A stretch of DNA of 33,897 bases from Alphaproteobacteria bacterium (GCA_017999645.1 JAGNLJ010000016.1:1-33897), one strand, 5' to 3'; positions 9,244-18,187 are shown, counted from the first letter of the stretch. Made by a program: numbers and translations. The notes: generated by a model not told the origin, from the letters alone.

Positions 9244-9343
9244 GCCCTTATGACGTTAACCATTGCATACAATTGTGTGACTGAAATTAGAGAAAAATTG
9301 AATTAAATCAAAAGGGAACGTAATAGTTTGCCAGTCGTTGGCG

Positions 9344-9352
9344 TGCTATAAT
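9344..9352 (+). promoter_or_regulatory. Extended -10 promoter for the PRC-barrel gene
   Basis: The sequence TGCTATAAT holds a perfect TATAAT hexamer (9347-9352) with an upstream TG, the extended -10 configuration that needs little or no -35. The hexamer 17 bases upstream is poor. Transcription would start near 9359, giving a leader of about 64 bases before the ATG at 9423. The rest of the 179-base gap after truA is AT-rich and shows nothing else. Confidence 0.6.
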
Positions 9353-9422
9353 TATTATGAAAAAAGCTTGCGCCCCGCACCCTTTTCAGATAGAACAAAA
9401 GCCTGTTTTGCAGGAGATTTCC

Positions 9423-10124
9423 ATGCGTTTATCCGCTTTTTCGATCACCCGTCTTTTCATCGTAACGCTGCTGGTGTGCTTTGCGGCCACGTCCGCCTAT
9501 GCCGGTGCTGCTGTCTATAACCCCAAGACCCAGCAGATTACGACGCTGAACCGCATCGATCCGCTCCAGAGCCCGCAATATGAAAGTGCCTCGGATATTC
9601 TCAAGCGCCGCATGCTCGACCGCAAGAGCAAGGTCGTCGGCAGCATCCGCGATATCGTGATCAACGAGAACGGTAACATCGCCTATATCGATGTCGATTT
9701 CGACCGTATGAAACTGGGCCGCCCGGTTTTCGTGAATTACGGATCTTTCAATGTAAAAAGTGTTGCGAACGGCTACGCCATGGCGTTCGACGCCAAGGAA
9801 ATCGAAAATCTTTATCCGAGCATGTTGGCTGAAATCGAAACCGCCGCCGGCGAGGAAGACACATACGCCCTGAGCAAGATGAAGGGCCTTGAAGTCTGGA
9901 CGGCAAGCGGCCGCAAAATCGGCAGTGTGAGCGACGTGTTGTTCGGCTCGGAAGGCCGCCGCGCGGAACTGCTTTATGTTTCGCTGACGACCGGAAACTT
10001 ACGCGGCGCGGGCGTTGGAATTCCTTTCGGCCAGGCCGACTACACGCAGGTTTCATCGCAACGCCGCGTCACGCTGCCTGACGACATCGCCGAAGCCGTA
10101 ATACAATTCTCGAAAGAAAATTAA
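9423..10124 (+). CDS. Exported protein with two PRC-barrel domains
   Basis: This 233-residue protein begins with a Sec signal peptide (hydrophobic stretch about residues 10-22, then a S-A-Y-A cleavage site near 27). Two PRC-barrel-like repeats follow. One is near residues 55-110 (K-V-V-G-S-I-R-D-I-V-I then a strand I-A-Y-I-D-V). The other is near 150-200 (R-K-I-G-S-V-S-D-V-L-F then A-E-L-L-Y-V). PRC-barrel domains bind partners in RNA maturation and photosynthetic complexes, and the role of exported versions is unclear. The start is set by an AGGAG ribosome-binding site (9413-9417) 5 bases upstream. An in-frame ATG at 9357 lies before the predicted transcript start and would spoil the signal peptide. 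Confidence 0.82.
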   Translation: MRLSAFSITRLFIVTLLVCFAATSAYAGAAVYNPKTQQITTLNRIDPLQSPQYESASDILKRRMLDRKSKVVGSIRDIVINENGNIAYIDVDFDRMKLGRPVFVNYGSFNVKSVANGYAMAFDAKEIENLYPSMLAEIETAAGEEDTYALSKMKGLEVWTASGRKIGSVSDVLFGSEGRRAELLYVSLTTGNLRGAGVGIPFGQADYTQVSSQRRVTLPDDIAEAVIQFSKEN

Positions 10125-11252
10125 TCAGCTTTTGAAATAAAGCTCTAACACGCGCACATAAACGCGCGTGAGATCCTCTAACACCTTCACTTCGGCGTTC
10201 TCGTTGATCTGATGGATCGTGGCGTTGATCGGCCCGAATTCAACGACAGGACAATATTCCACAACAAAGCGCGCATCCGATGTGCCGCCGTTGGTGGTGT
10301 ATTCAGGTGTTCTGCCCGTAACATCTTTTACCGCGTCGCGTACCAAGGCCGACCATGCGCCGGGCTTGGTCAGAAAGCTTCTCGATCCATCGATGCGGAA
10401 ATCAGCTATGTAGGGTTCTTTAACTTTATCAAGAACCGCGCGAATTTTTCCCTCGATTGTTTCCCGCGTCCATTTATCGTTGAAGCGCACATTGAACATC
10501 GCCTTTGCGCTTTGCGGAATAACATTGGTCGCAGTGTTGCCGACATCGACAGTCGTGATTTCAAGATTTGTCGGCTGGAAAAATTTCGTGCCTTTGTCGA
10601 ATTTGTGATTGGCCAGCGCATCGAGCAAACGCACGATACGCGGCACGGGATTGTCGGCAAGTTTCGGGTAAGCGACGTGGCCTTGCTTGCCATGCACGGT
10701 GATGGTGCCGGACAGCGACCCGCGCCGCCCGATTTTGATTTCTTCGCCGAGCACGGAAGGATTTGTCGGTTCACCCACGAGGCAGACATCCGGTGTGTGG
10801 CCGTGCTGCGCCATCCATTCAAGGACTTTAACCGTACCGTGTGTAGCCGGACCTTCTTCATCGCCCGTGATCAGCATCGAGATCGAGCCTTTCGGCGCGC
10901 CGTGCTGCTGAATGTAGGCTGCTGCTGCTGTTGCGAATGCTGCAACCGAACCTTTCATGTCGCTGGAGCCGCGCCCGTATAATTTTCCATCCGCAACCGT
11001 CGGCGTGAAGGGGCCATAGGTCCATTGCCCGGCCGGGCCCGGCGGCACGACATCTGTATGTCCGGCATAACAGATATGTGGCGCGCCGTTGCCGATGCGC
11101 GCGAACAAATTCGGCACGTCTCCAAAAGGTAAATGAAAAACCTCGAAGCCGAGCGCCTTCAAATGTTTCGCAAGATAATCCTGCGCGCCCGCATCCGCAG
11201 GCGTCACGGATGGGCATTCAATGAGTTTCTTGGCGAGTTCTATAACGGACAT
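10125..11252 (-). CDS. dapE: Succinyl-diaminopimelate desuccinylase
   Basis: DapE is a two-zinc M20 hydrolase that releases succinate from N-succinyl-LL-diaminopimelate in the lysine/peptidoglycan pathway. Metal and catalytic residues are all in place: His65 and Asp67 (GHTDVV), Asp98 (GSSDMKG), the catalytic Glu132 with Glu133 (GDEEG), Glu161, and a C-terminal His in NATIHQINE. From the chosen start (MSVIELAKKL) it is 375 residues, the same as the usual enzyme. In-frame ATGs further upstream lie inside dapD and are less likely. It follows dapD after 4 bases and shares its promoter. Confidence 0.97.
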   Translation of the reverse strand: MSVIELAKKLIECPSVTPADAGAQDYLAKHLKALGFEVFHLPFGDVPNLFARIGNGAPHICYAGHTDVVPPGPAGQWTYGPFTPTVADGKLYGRGSSDMKGSVAAFATAAAAYIQQHGAPKGSISMLITGDEEGPATHGTVKVLEWMAQHGHTPDVCLVGEPTNPSVLGEEIKIGRRGSLSGTITVHGKQGHVAYPKLADNPVPRIVRLLDALANHKFDKGTKFFQPTNLEITTVDVGNTATNVIPQSAKAMFNVRFNDKWTRETIEGKIRAVLDKVKEPYIADFRIDGSRSFLTKPGAWSALVRDAVKDVTGRTPEYTTNGGTSDARFVVEYCPVVEFGPINATIHQINENAEVKVLEDLTRVYVRVLELYFKS

Positions 11253-11256
11253 GAAA

Positions 11257-12117
11257 TTAGTCTCTGAGTAATTCATTGATTCCCGTTTTGCTGCGGGTTT
11301 TCTCATCGACCTGCTTGATGATGACGGCACAGGCTAAACTGGGGCCGGGGCTGCCGTCTTTCAAGGGCTTGCCCGGCAACGTTCCCGGCACGACGACGGA
11401 ATAAGGCGGCACGCGTCCGAAAATAACTTCGCCGGTTTCGCGGTTGACGATTTTTGTCGACTGTCCGATGAACACGCCCATCGAGATGACCGAGCCTTCA
11501 CCGACGATGACTCCCTCGACGATTTCCGAGCGCGCGCCAACAAAGCAATTATCTTCGATGATAACCGGATCGGCCTGCAGCGGCTCAAGCACGCCGCCAA
11601 GTCCGACGCCGCCGGAGATGTGGCAATTTTTTCCGACCTGCGCGCAGCTTCCGATTGTCACCCATGTGTCCACCATTGTGCCTTCATCGACATAAGCCCC
11701 GACATTGACGAAGCTCGGCATCAGGATGACGTTCTTCGCGATATAGGCGCTGCGGCGCACGATCGCGCCGGGCACGGCGCGGAATCCCGCCGCCTTGAAT
11801 TCATTTTCGCCCCAGCCGGAAAATTTGCCCTCGACCTTGTCGTACCAGAACGAAGAGCGCGGGGCCCCGGGAATGATACGGTTCGGGTGCAGGCGGAAGG
11901 ACAGCAGCACGGCTTTTTTCAGCCACTGATTGACCACCCATTTGCCGGAGCTTTTATCGGCGATGCGCAGCTTGCCGGAATCGAGCAAAAGCAGCGCGTC
12001 TTCCACCGCGTGGGCGACCTCGCCGCGGGTTTCGGCATTGATGTCGGCGCGTTTCTCCCATCCGGCATCGATGATCTTTTGCAGGTCGGCGGGGGAGTGC
12101 TGGGCGGCGGCGGCCAT
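11257..12117 (-). CDS. dapD: 2,3,4,5-tetrahydropyridine-2,6-dicarboxylate N-succinyltransferase
   Basis: DapD adds succinate from succinyl-CoA to tetrahydrodipicolinate, two steps before DapE in the succinylase diaminopimelate route. The 286-residue protein has an N-terminal helical domain (about 1-100) and a left-handed beta-helix of hexapeptide repeats (about 110-255), with the segments [25 protein letters not shown] and [11 protein letters not shown] that mark this family. An AGGA lies upstream of the ATG. It is first in a dapD-dapE operon with a good promoter on the minus strand. Confidence 0.97.
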   Translation of the reverse strand: MAAAAQHSPADLQKIIDAGWEKRADINAETRGEVAHAVEDALLLLDSGKLRIADKSSGKWVVNQWLKKAVLLSFRLHPNRIIPGAPRSSFWYDKVEGKFSGWGENEFKAAGFRAVPGAIVRRSAYIAKNVILMPSFVNVGAYVDEGTMVDTWVTIGSCAQVGKNCHISGGVGLGGVLEPLQADPVIIEDNCFVGARSEIVEGVIVGEGSVISMGVFIGQSTKIVNRETGEVIFGRVPPYSVVVPGTLPGKPLKDGSPGPSLACAVIIKQVDEKTRSKTGINELLRD

Positions 12118-12185
12118 GGTAAATCCTGTGTCTAAATGCTGTGTTCAAAGGGTTTTAAGGGGACAGCCCGTAAAACTTCAAAAGC

Positions 12186-12214
12186 ACTATAAATAAGACG
12201 GCTTGTGTGGACAA
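12186..12214 (-). promoter_or_regulatory. Sigma-70 promoter of dapD-dapE
   Basis: On the minus strand the -35 is TTGTCC (12209-12214, 4 of 6) and the -10 is TATAGT (12186-12191, 5 of 6), with a 17-base spacer. Transcription would start near 12179 and give a leader of about 60 bases before dapD. The -35 lies within TTGTCCACA, which resembles a DnaA box. Confidence 0.6.
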
Positions 12215-12252
12215 CCGCCCGTTTACTGGTATTTTAAGGGTCTGGAGGCCTT

Positions 12253-13101
12253 ATGTCCCTGAAATCCCTGACACCCTTCCTGGCCATGCTGGCCTTGACG
12301 ATCCCTGCGCCCGCCTGGGCGGGCACGCAAAACGCGGTTTACGAGGTCTATGCGGGCGGCATCCATGCACTGCAGGCCAGGTTAGAGATAAAAACCAATA
12401 AGGGGCGCTATGATGTGGTGCTGGAGGCCAAGACGCGCGGTTTCCTCGGCAAGATGGCCCCGTGGGAAGGCATTTTCGAAAGCCATGGCTGGGTTGAGAA
12501 GGACGGCACGTTCAAGCCGGAGTCGCACCGCTCGACGGCGATCTGGCGCGGCGAAAAGGAAATTAAGGATTACAGATATGCGCGCAACGGCCATTTCCTC
12601 GGTTTGACCGAAACGCTGGATGGAAAGGCGCCTGAAGATAAACCCGATTTAAATCCTGAAATAACTGAAGGAACGACCGATGCGCTCTCGGCGGCGCTCA
12701 ATGTGCTCGAGGCAGTCGGCAATGGAGGCGAGTGCAAAGGCACCGAGGAAGTGTTCGACGGCAAGCGTCGCTTCAAACAAGTCTTCACGCATAAGGGAAT
12801 CGCCGAGCTCGCACCCACCAAGTACAACATCTTCAAGGGCGCTGCCTCTGAATGCATCATCGAGGTCAAGCCTGTCGCCGGCGAGTGGCACAAAAAACCG
12901 CGCGGCTGGATGTCGATCCAGGAGCAGGGGCGCCTGCGCGGCACCATGCCGACCATGTGGGCGTCGCAGCTTAAAGGCGGCGACCCGGCCGTTCCGGTGA
13001 AAATCCGTGTGAGCACGTCGTACGGCGTTTTGTTTATGCACCTGGCCGAGTTCTCGGACGGGCAGCGGACCGTTGTTGCCGACGGGCGCGAGAAAGAGTA
13101 G
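12253..13101 (+). CDS. Exported DUF3108-family protein
   Basis: The 282-residue protein has a Sec signal peptide (about residues 1-23, cleavage after A-W-A). The rest is a predicted beta-rich domain resembling DUF3108: Y-E-V-Y-A-G-G near the mature N-terminus, then a strand set beginning R-Y-D-V-V-L-E-A-K-T-R-G, then R-G-W-M-S-I near 215. DUF3108 proteins are periplasmic with no established reaction. The start has a GGAGG ribosome-binding site (12244-12248) 4 bases upstream. It lies 9 bases before glmU and is probably co-transcribed with it, so a link to envelope precursors is plausible but unproven. Confidence 0.8.
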   Translation: MSLKSLTPFLAMLALTIPAPAWAGTQNAVYEVYAGGIHALQARLEIKTNKGRYDVVLEAKTRGFLGKMAPWEGIFESHGWVEKDGTFKPESHRSTAIWRGEKEIKDYRYARNGHFLGLTETLDGKAPEDKPDLNPEITEGTTDALSAALNVLEAVGNGGECKGTEEVFDGKRRFKQVFTHKGIAELAPTKYNIFKGAASECIIEVKPVAGEWHKKPRGWMSIQEQGRLRGTMPTMWASQLKGGDPAVPVKIRVSTSYGVLFMHLAEFSDGQRTVVADGREKE

Positions 13102-13110
13102 AACCCACTC

Positions 13111-14469
13111 ATGAGCAAAAACCAACTTGCTATCGTTATTCTTGCCGCCGGTCAGGGTACGCGCATGAAATCCGTGAAGCCGAAAGTCATGCACGAACTG
13201 GCAGGCTTGCCGATGATCAAATGGCTGATCAAAACGGCGGAAAAATTATCGCCGCAGAAAATAATCGTCGTTGCCGGGCCCGGCATGCCGGAACTGCAGC
13301 AGGCCGTAAAGCCGCATGCGAGCGTGATTCAGAAAATGCGCGACGGCACGGCGGGCGCGCTCCGCATGGCGCTGCCGGAACTTAAAAATTTCAAGGGCGA
13401 TGTGCTGGTTCTGGTCGGTGATGCGCCGCTGATTACGAAGGAAACGCTGGAAAATCTCGTTTCCCTTCGCCGGGATAAAAAGGCGGGCATTACAGTTTTG
13501 GGTGCGGAAGTCTGCTGCGCGGATGGGTTGGGCCGCATCGTCGCGGATAAAAGCGGCACTCTGAAAAAAATCATCGAGCATAAGGATGCCAGCGCGAAAG
13601 AGCGTGAGATAAAACTGATCAATACCGGCGCGTTCTGCATTGATGGCACGAAGCTGGAAAGGTGGCTGGCCAAGGTGCAGAACAAGAATGCCGCCAGGGA
13701 ATATTACATCACCGATCTGCCCGCCATCGCCGCCAAGGACAAAGCAGTCACAAAAGTTTACGTGACAAAAAACACAGACGAAGTGCGCGGCTGCAATTCA
13801 CGCAACGACCTCGCCGCGCTTGAGAAAACGGCGCAGGAAAGCCTCCGTGAAACCGTGATGAATAATGGCGTGACGATGATCGATCCCGATAGTGTGACAT
13901 TGCATCATGACACGGTATTCGGCGCCGATGTCGTGATCGAACCCAACGTATTTTTCGGTCCTGGTGTCAGGATCGGGAGCAGCGCAATCATTCGCGCGTT
14001 CTCGCACATTGAGGGCGCGGTTATCGGCGAGGGAGCGAGCATCGGTCCGTTCGCACGCCTGCGTCCCGGTACGGATATCGGCGAGGGAAGCCGCGTCGGC
14101 AATTTTGTCGAAATCAAGAAATCGAAAATCGGCGCGGGCAGCAAGATCAACCATCTGGCTTACGTCGGCGACACCGTGATGGGCGAGGATGTGAATTTCA
14201 GCGCCGGTGCTATCACCGTGAATTACGACGGCTTCGACAAGCACAAGACAATCATCGGCGATGGCGCGATGGTCGGCTCGAATGTCAATCTCGTCGCGCC
14301 GCTCAGTATTGGAAAAGGCGCATTCATCGCGGCAGGATCGACGATTACAGGTGATATTTCCGACGACGCACTCGCCATTGAGCGCGGCGAAGTGGAAACA
14401 CGTAAGGACTGGGCCTCGGAAAACCGCGCCCGTAAAAAATCAGACAATAAATCAGGAAAGAAAAAATAA
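13111..14469 (+). CDS. glmU: Bifunctional GlcN-1-P acetyltransferase / GlcNAc-1-P uridylyltransferase
   Basis: GlmU makes UDP-GlcNAc, the shared precursor of peptidoglycan and lipid A. The N-terminal pyrophosphorylase domain carries L-A-A-G-Q-G-T-R-M-K (about residues 10-19), the uracil-binding D-G-T-A-G-A-L segment and V-G-D-A-P-L. The C-terminal acetyltransferase is a left-handed beta-helix from about residue 255, with R-L-R-P-G-T, F-V-E-I-K-K-S and N-H-L-A-Y-V-G-D giving the expected Arg, Lys and His of the acetyl-transfer site. The length is 452 residues and the tail is Lys-rich. Its stop overlaps the next start by one base (TAATG). The partner glmS lies three genes downstream. Confidence 0.97.
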   Translation: MSKNQLAIVILAAGQGTRMKSVKPKVMHELAGLPMIKWLIKTAEKLSPQKIIVVAGPGMPELQQAVKPHASVIQKMRDGTAGALRMALPELKNFKGDVLVLVGDAPLITKETLENLVSLRRDKKAGITVLGAEVCCADGLGRIVADKSGTLKKIIEHKDASAKEREIKLINTGAFCIDGTKLERWLAKVQNKNAAREYYITDLPAIAAKDKAVTKVYVTKNTDEVRGCNSRNDLAALEKTAQESLRETVMNNGVTMIDPDSVTLHHDTVFGADVVIEPNVFFGPGVRIGSSAIIRAFSHIEGAVIGEGASIGPFARLRPGTDIGEGSRVGNFVEIKKSKIGAGSKINHLAYVGDTVMGEDVNFSAGAITVNYDGFDKHKTIIGDGAMVGSNVNLVAPLSIGKGAFIAAGSTITGDISDDALAIERGEVETRKDWASENRARKKSDNKSGKKK

Positions 14470-14954
14470 TGAAACGCTTTCTGCTCGCAGCACTGATTGT
14501 TTTCATTTCATTTCCCGCTGCGGCGGAAGACCGTCCGACGCCTCTCTTGCGCAACCTCAAGCAACTGGAGGCCGATCCCTGCAATGCGAACGACCTCAAG
14601 CAATTCATGGAGGGAAGCTTTGTTATCACCGGTTACAAAAAAAGCGATAATGCAGTCCCGACGGCGGAAGAAATGTATGCGGGAGCGGCGACGGCAAGGC
14701 TTTATGAATGCAGCCTGATGGTCAAGCGCTGCGTCGGCGGCGTGATCGAGACGGGGGAGCTCAAGAAAGTCGTTGCCATGGCCGATGCCATCCAGATGTG
14801 GAAACTGGAAACCACGACCCAGAGCGGCGAGGCGCACGAATATCGTTTCCAGATGGAATCGAATCCCGACAATTACCCGGTCCTGTTCGGCGGCAGTGCC
14901 GATACGCACGAATTCTGGCGCTTCGATCCGGATGAAAACGCCAGCTGCCAATAG
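14469..14954 (+). CDS. Small exported protein of unknown function
   Basis: No family recognised. The 161-residue protein has a clear Sec signal peptide (hydrophobic core about residues 4-14, cleavage after A-A-A near 19) and about 140 mature residues with four cysteines (near residues 38, 79, 87 and 160), which could form disulfides in the periplasm. The start overlaps the glmU stop by one base, so it is translated with glmU. It is the first of three consecutive small exported proteins lying between glmU and glmS. Confidence 0.7.
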   Translation: MKRFLLAALIVFISFPAAAEDRPTPLLRNLKQLEADPCNANDLKQFMEGSFVITGYKKSDNAVPTAEEMYAGAATARLYECSLMVKRCVGGVIETGELKKVVAMADAIQMWKLETTTQSGEAHEYRFQMESNPDNYPVLFGGSADTHEFWRFDPDENASCQ

Positions 14955-15032
14955 GCCCGAATTCTGCGCACAAAAGATAAAAAACCGCGCGCACCCCTGT
15001 TTTTCACCTCGTCCTTTTGCTATTCAAAAACC

Positions 15033-15494
15033 ATGAAGTTCTGGCTGACGATTCTCCTGTGTCTGCTCCCCGTAACGCCGCTTTTGGCATGCGAGGGATT
15101 CGAACAGGATATGAGCGCGCTGGAGCGGACGGTGGGCGTAGAAAATGCGTCTTCCGGCCCGGTGACCGCCAGCTTCGGCAGGGAATTCGCCTCGATTGAT
15201 GAACTGCGCCGCTGGACCGAAACGTCGACCTGGGGCGGCGGACGCCTGGATGAGGCCGAATTCGAGGGCCACGATTTCGCCTTTGCCTACCGCTCCTACA
15301 CCTCCGGCGTTAAAAGCTCCGATGCGGCCATCTATGTGCGCGACGGCCGGAACTGGAAGCTGGTCAAGGCCTACCCGGTCCTGATGGGCGACTGGATCGT
15401 CGCCGAGAAACAGCAGGACTCTTACCTCTTCTACCCCGAAGCTGGCGGCAAGTCGCTCATGGTTTTGAGCCAGGCCGACCTGACGGCGTTTTAG
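15033..15494 (+). CDS. Small exported protein, possible lipoprotein
   Basis: No family recognised. The 153-residue protein starts with a signal sequence ending L-L-A-C at residues 17-20. This is close to a lipobox with Cys20 as the lipidated residue, though Leu at -2 is not the commonest choice. The mature part is acidic, Trp- and Tyr-containing, and predicted mainly beta. No good Shine-Dalgarno sequence is visible before the ATG, 78 bases after the previous gene. It is the second of the three exported proteins between glmU and glmS. Confidence 0.65.
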   Translation: MKFWLTILLCLLPVTPLLACEGFEQDMSALERTVGVENASSGPVTASFGREFASIDELRRWTETSTWGGGRLDEAEFEGHDFAFAYRSYTSGVKSSDAAIYVRDGRNWKLVKAYPVLMGDWIVAEKQQDSYLFYPEAGGKSLMVLSQADLTAF

Positions 15495-15575
15495 GCCGTT
15501 TTCGCCGGGTTTTCCCGTAACATTCCGTAAAACTTCGTGATTTGTTTTCCAGCCCGGAATTGCTAGGTTTCATGC

Positions 15576-16307
15576 ATGAAAAAGGCCCTTTTGACATTGC
15601 TGGTCCTGCTGCTGCCATCTTCCGCGCTGGCCGGCTTCGCGGAGAATGCCTACCGCACTGCAATCGATACGGCCTATTACGTCGGCGTCGTCGAGGTTCT
15701 GGACACGGCCCTCATCAACCCGCAAAGCACGGATAAATCTTCCGTCGGCGTCGAAATGACGATCCGGATTTTCAGCGATTACAGGAAGCAGGAAAGCGCC
15801 GCGCCGCGCGACATAAAAATTTCGCAAACGCTGGCATCCTGCGATCTCTACCCGCGCAAAAAAGGCGCGATTTATGAGGCGATCATCATGCAGCAGGATG
15901 AAAAATTTATTTTCGCTTCGTTGCCCATGCAGTTCAAGGCAGAGGACATCGACAAATTCCGTGCTGGCACGCCGTTCCCGGAAGTGGTCATGAAGCTCAA
16001 GCAAAAATGCGAAGGCGACGGGAACGTCTGGAACTTCCCGCTCAACGGCCAGCCTGAATGCAAAATCCCTACGAAGGACGCAGGCGAAGAATGCACGGTC
16101 AGCGAAGAATGCGAGGGGCTGTGCCTCGCGCAGTTCAGCAAGGAAGGCGTCGAGAAAAAATTCGAAAAGTTTCTGCTCGACCCCAACGGAACTGACATCG
16201 ACCAGCTCCAGTATAAAATCGGCAAATGCAGCGCATGGATCAACCTGACCGGCTGCCAGTATATTTTCGAAGGCCGCATGGTCAGACATGTGTGCAGAGA
16301 GTTTTAG
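15576..16307 (+). CDS. Cysteine-rich exported protein of unknown function
   Basis: No named family recognised. The 243-residue protein has a textbook Sec signal peptide (M-K-K, hydrophobic core, cleavage after A-L-A near residue 19). Nine cysteines follow, eight of them in the C-terminal half, including a dense E-E-C-T-V-S-E-E-C-E-G-L-C cluster near residues 168-180. Such spacing suggests a disulfide-stabilised domain outside the cytoplasm. It ends 17 bases before glmS, with which it is probably co-transcribed. The long antisense frame over it is a shadow. Confidence 0.7.
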   Translation: MKKALLTLLVLLLPSSALAGFAENAYRTAIDTAYYVGVVEVLDTALINPQSTDKSSVGVEMTIRIFSDYRKQESAAPRDIKISQTLASCDLYPRKKGAIYEAIIMQQDEKFIFASLPMQFKAEDIDKFRAGTPFPEVVMKLKQKCEGDGNVWNFPLNGQPECKIPTKDAGEECTVSEECEGLCLAQFSKEGVEKKFEKFLLDPNGTDIDQLQYKIGKCSAWINLTGCQYIFEGRMVRHVCREF

Positions 16308-16324
16308 GAAAGCGGTGATTTAGA

Positions 16325-18151
16325 ATGTGCGGAATAATTGGAATTCTCGGTGAAAAACAGGCGGCACCTTTGCTGGTCGAGGGGCTGCGTAGACTTGAAT
16401 ATCGCGGCTATGATTCGTCGGGCATCGCGACGCTGGATAAAAACGGCATCACGCGCCTGCGCGCCGAAGGCAAGCTGGTCAATCTCGACAAAAAACTGAA
16501 ATCCTCGCCGCTGGCCGGGACGGTCGGCATCGGCCACACGCGCTGGGCGACGCATGGATTGCCGAACGAGAAAAATGCGCACCCGCATGCGAGCGAGCAT
16601 GTCGCGGTCGTCCATAACGGCATCATCGAAAATTACGCCGAGCTGAAAGAAGAGCTTGAGCAATCCCAGGCGCGGTTCGAAACCGACACCGACACCGAGG
16701 TCATCGTTCACCTCGTCACGCACTACATGAAGCAGGGGATGCAGCCGCAGGAAGCCGCCAACACCGCGTTTGGAAGGCTGAAAGGCGCATTCGCCGTCGT
16801 GATGATTTTCGCGGGCGAGCATGATTTGATGATCGGCACGCGGCAGGGCACACCACTCGCGGTCGGATACGGCGACGGCGAAATGTTTGTCGCAAGCGAT
16901 TCCTATGCGCTGGCGCCCTTGACCAAAAAAATCTGCTTCCTCGAAGATGGGGACCGCGTGAAAGTTACCCGCGCCGGGGCAACTGTCTATGTCAACGACA
17001 ACGAAATCGTCAAACGCGAAATCCGCATCACCGCGCAGAGCGGCGCATCCACCGGCAAAGGCGAATACCCGCATTTCATGCTGAAGGAAATTTACGAGCA
17101 GCCCGCCGTCATCGGTGACACGCTGAATTCTTTCATCAACCCGGCGACAGGCCGCGTGAATATTCCTGATGATATCCTGGCCGCAATCGTTACCGCGCCG
17201 CGTGTAACGCTGGTCGCCTGCGGCACGGCGTTTTATGCCTGCATGGTCGCGAAATACTGGTTCGAGCGCGTGGCACGAATTCCCTGCGAGATCGATGTTG
17301 CGTCTGAATTCCGTTATCGCGAAGCGCCGCTGCCGGAAAATGGCCTGGCGATTTTTGTTTCGCAATCCGGGGAAACGCTCGACACGCTTGAAGCGCTTCG
17401 GTACTGCAAACGCCAGAAGCAGAAAATTCTTTCCATCGTTAATACAATCGAATCCACCATCGAGCGCGAATCCGACATGGTTCTGCATACGTTGGCAGGA
17501 CCCGAAATCGGCGTCGCTTCGACGAAAGCTTTCTCGACGCAGATCACGACGCTGGCCTGCATGGCCTTCGCCGCCGCGCGGGAAAAGAAAGCTATCGATA
17601 TCGCGACTCTCAAGGAAATCGGCGAGGAACTTCGCCGTGTGCCGGCAATCGCCGCAGAAATCCTGCAACACGACAAGGACATTGAAAACATCGCCAAGAA
17701 AATCGTCGATGCGCGCGACATGCTTTATTTGGGTCGCGGCGGCATGTATCCGCTGGCATTGGAAGGCGCGCTGAAGATGAAGGAAATTTCCTACATTCAT
17801 GCCGAAGGCTACGCCGCCGGTGAAATGAAGCACGGTCCGATTGCCCTGATCGATGCGAATGTTCCGGTCGTGGCGCTGGCGCCTTCCGACGCGCTGTTTG
17901 AAAAAACCGCGTCGAATATTCAGGAGACCATCGCGCGCGGCGGCAAGGTGCTGCTGATCTCGGATGAAAAAGGCACAAAAGCCCTGAAATCACAGGCGAG
18001 CTGGACCATCACGCTGGGCGACATTCACCCCTTCATCGCGCCGATTCTCTATGCGATTCCCATCCAGCTTCTCGCCTATCACGTCGCCGTCGCCAAGGGC
18101 ACTGACGTCGACCAGCCGCGCAATCTTGCGAAATCGGTGACGGTGGAATAG
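16325..18151 (+). CDS. glmS: Glutamine-fructose-6-phosphate aminotransferase (isomerising)
   Basis: GlmS makes glucosamine-6-phosphate from fructose-6-phosphate and glutamine, the first step towards UDP-GlcNAc. Cys2 after the initiator Met is the N-terminal nucleophile of the glutaminase domain (about residues 2-220, with G-H-T-R-W-A-T-H-G). Two SIS sugar-isomerase domains follow: the first with V-A-C-G-T-A and S-Q-S-G-E-T, the second with L-G-R-G-G-M-Y-P-L-A-L-E-G-A. The C-terminus has the D-V-D-Q-P-R-N-L-A-K-S-V-T-V-E motif. The length of 608 residues is standard. No glmS ribozyme is expected, and the 17-base gap upstream has no room for one. A 509-codon antisense open frame is a shadow. 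Confidence 0.98.
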   Translation: MCGIIGILGEKQAAPLLVEGLRRLEYRGYDSSGIATLDKNGITRLRAEGKLVNLDKKLKSSPLAGTVGIGHTRWATHGLPNEKNAHPHASEHVAVVHNGIIENYAELKEELEQSQARFETDTDTEVIVHLVTHYMKQGMQPQEAANTAFGRLKGAFAVVMIFAGEHDLMIGTRQGTPLAVGYGDGEMFVASDSYALAPLTKKICFLEDGDRVKVTRAGATVYVNDNEIVKREIRITAQSGASTGKGEYPHFMLKEIYEQPAVIGDTLNSFINPATGRVNIPDDILAAIVTAPRVTLVACGTAFYACMVAKYWFERVARIPCEIDVASEFRYREAPLPENGLAIFVSQSGETLDTLEALRYCKRQKQKILSIVNTIESTIERESDMVLHTLAGPEIGVASTKAFSTQITTLACMAFAAAREKKAIDIATLKEIGEELRRVPAIAAEILQHDKDIENIAKKIVDARDMLYLGRGGMYPLALEGALKMKEISYIHAEGYAAGEMKHGPIALIDANVPVVALAPSDALFEKTASNIQETIARGGKVLLISDEKGTKALKSQASWTITLGDIHPFIAPILYAIPIQLLAYHVAVAKGTDVDQPRNLAKSVTVE

Positions 18152-18153
18152 GT

Positions 18154-18187
18154 GCTTGTTGCAGGACAAAATCCCTGCTAACAAAGC
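18154..18187 (+). other. Imperfect hairpin just after glmS
   Basis: GCAGG (18161-18165) pairs with CCTGC (18174-18178) across an 8-base loop. The stem extends outward through TTGTT/AACAA and GC/GC, with single-base bulges at 18179 and 18185. It starts 3 bases after the glmS stop. No T-tract follows, so it is not a standard terminator. It may protect or process the 3' end of the glmS message. Confidence 0.45.

Noticed and set aside
9357-9422. N-terminal extension of the PRC-barrel protein from ATG at 9357
   Set aside because: It would precede the predicted transcript start, lacks a ribosome-binding site and would bury a clear signal peptide that begins at 9423.
12168-15536. 12-base repeat CCGTAAAACTTC at 12168-12179 and 15525-15536
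   Set aside because: There are only two copies, both in short intergenic gaps, with no flanking similarity; this is probably chance.
16308-16324. glmS ribozyme/riboswitch
   Set aside because: The gap before glmS is only 17 bases, and the glmS ribozyme class is known mainly from Gram-positive bacteria.
16304-17833. 509-codon open frame antisense to glmS
   Set aside because: glmS is unmistakable on the other strand. GC-rich codon bias creates long antisense frames, and this one has no domain, signal or ribosome-binding support.
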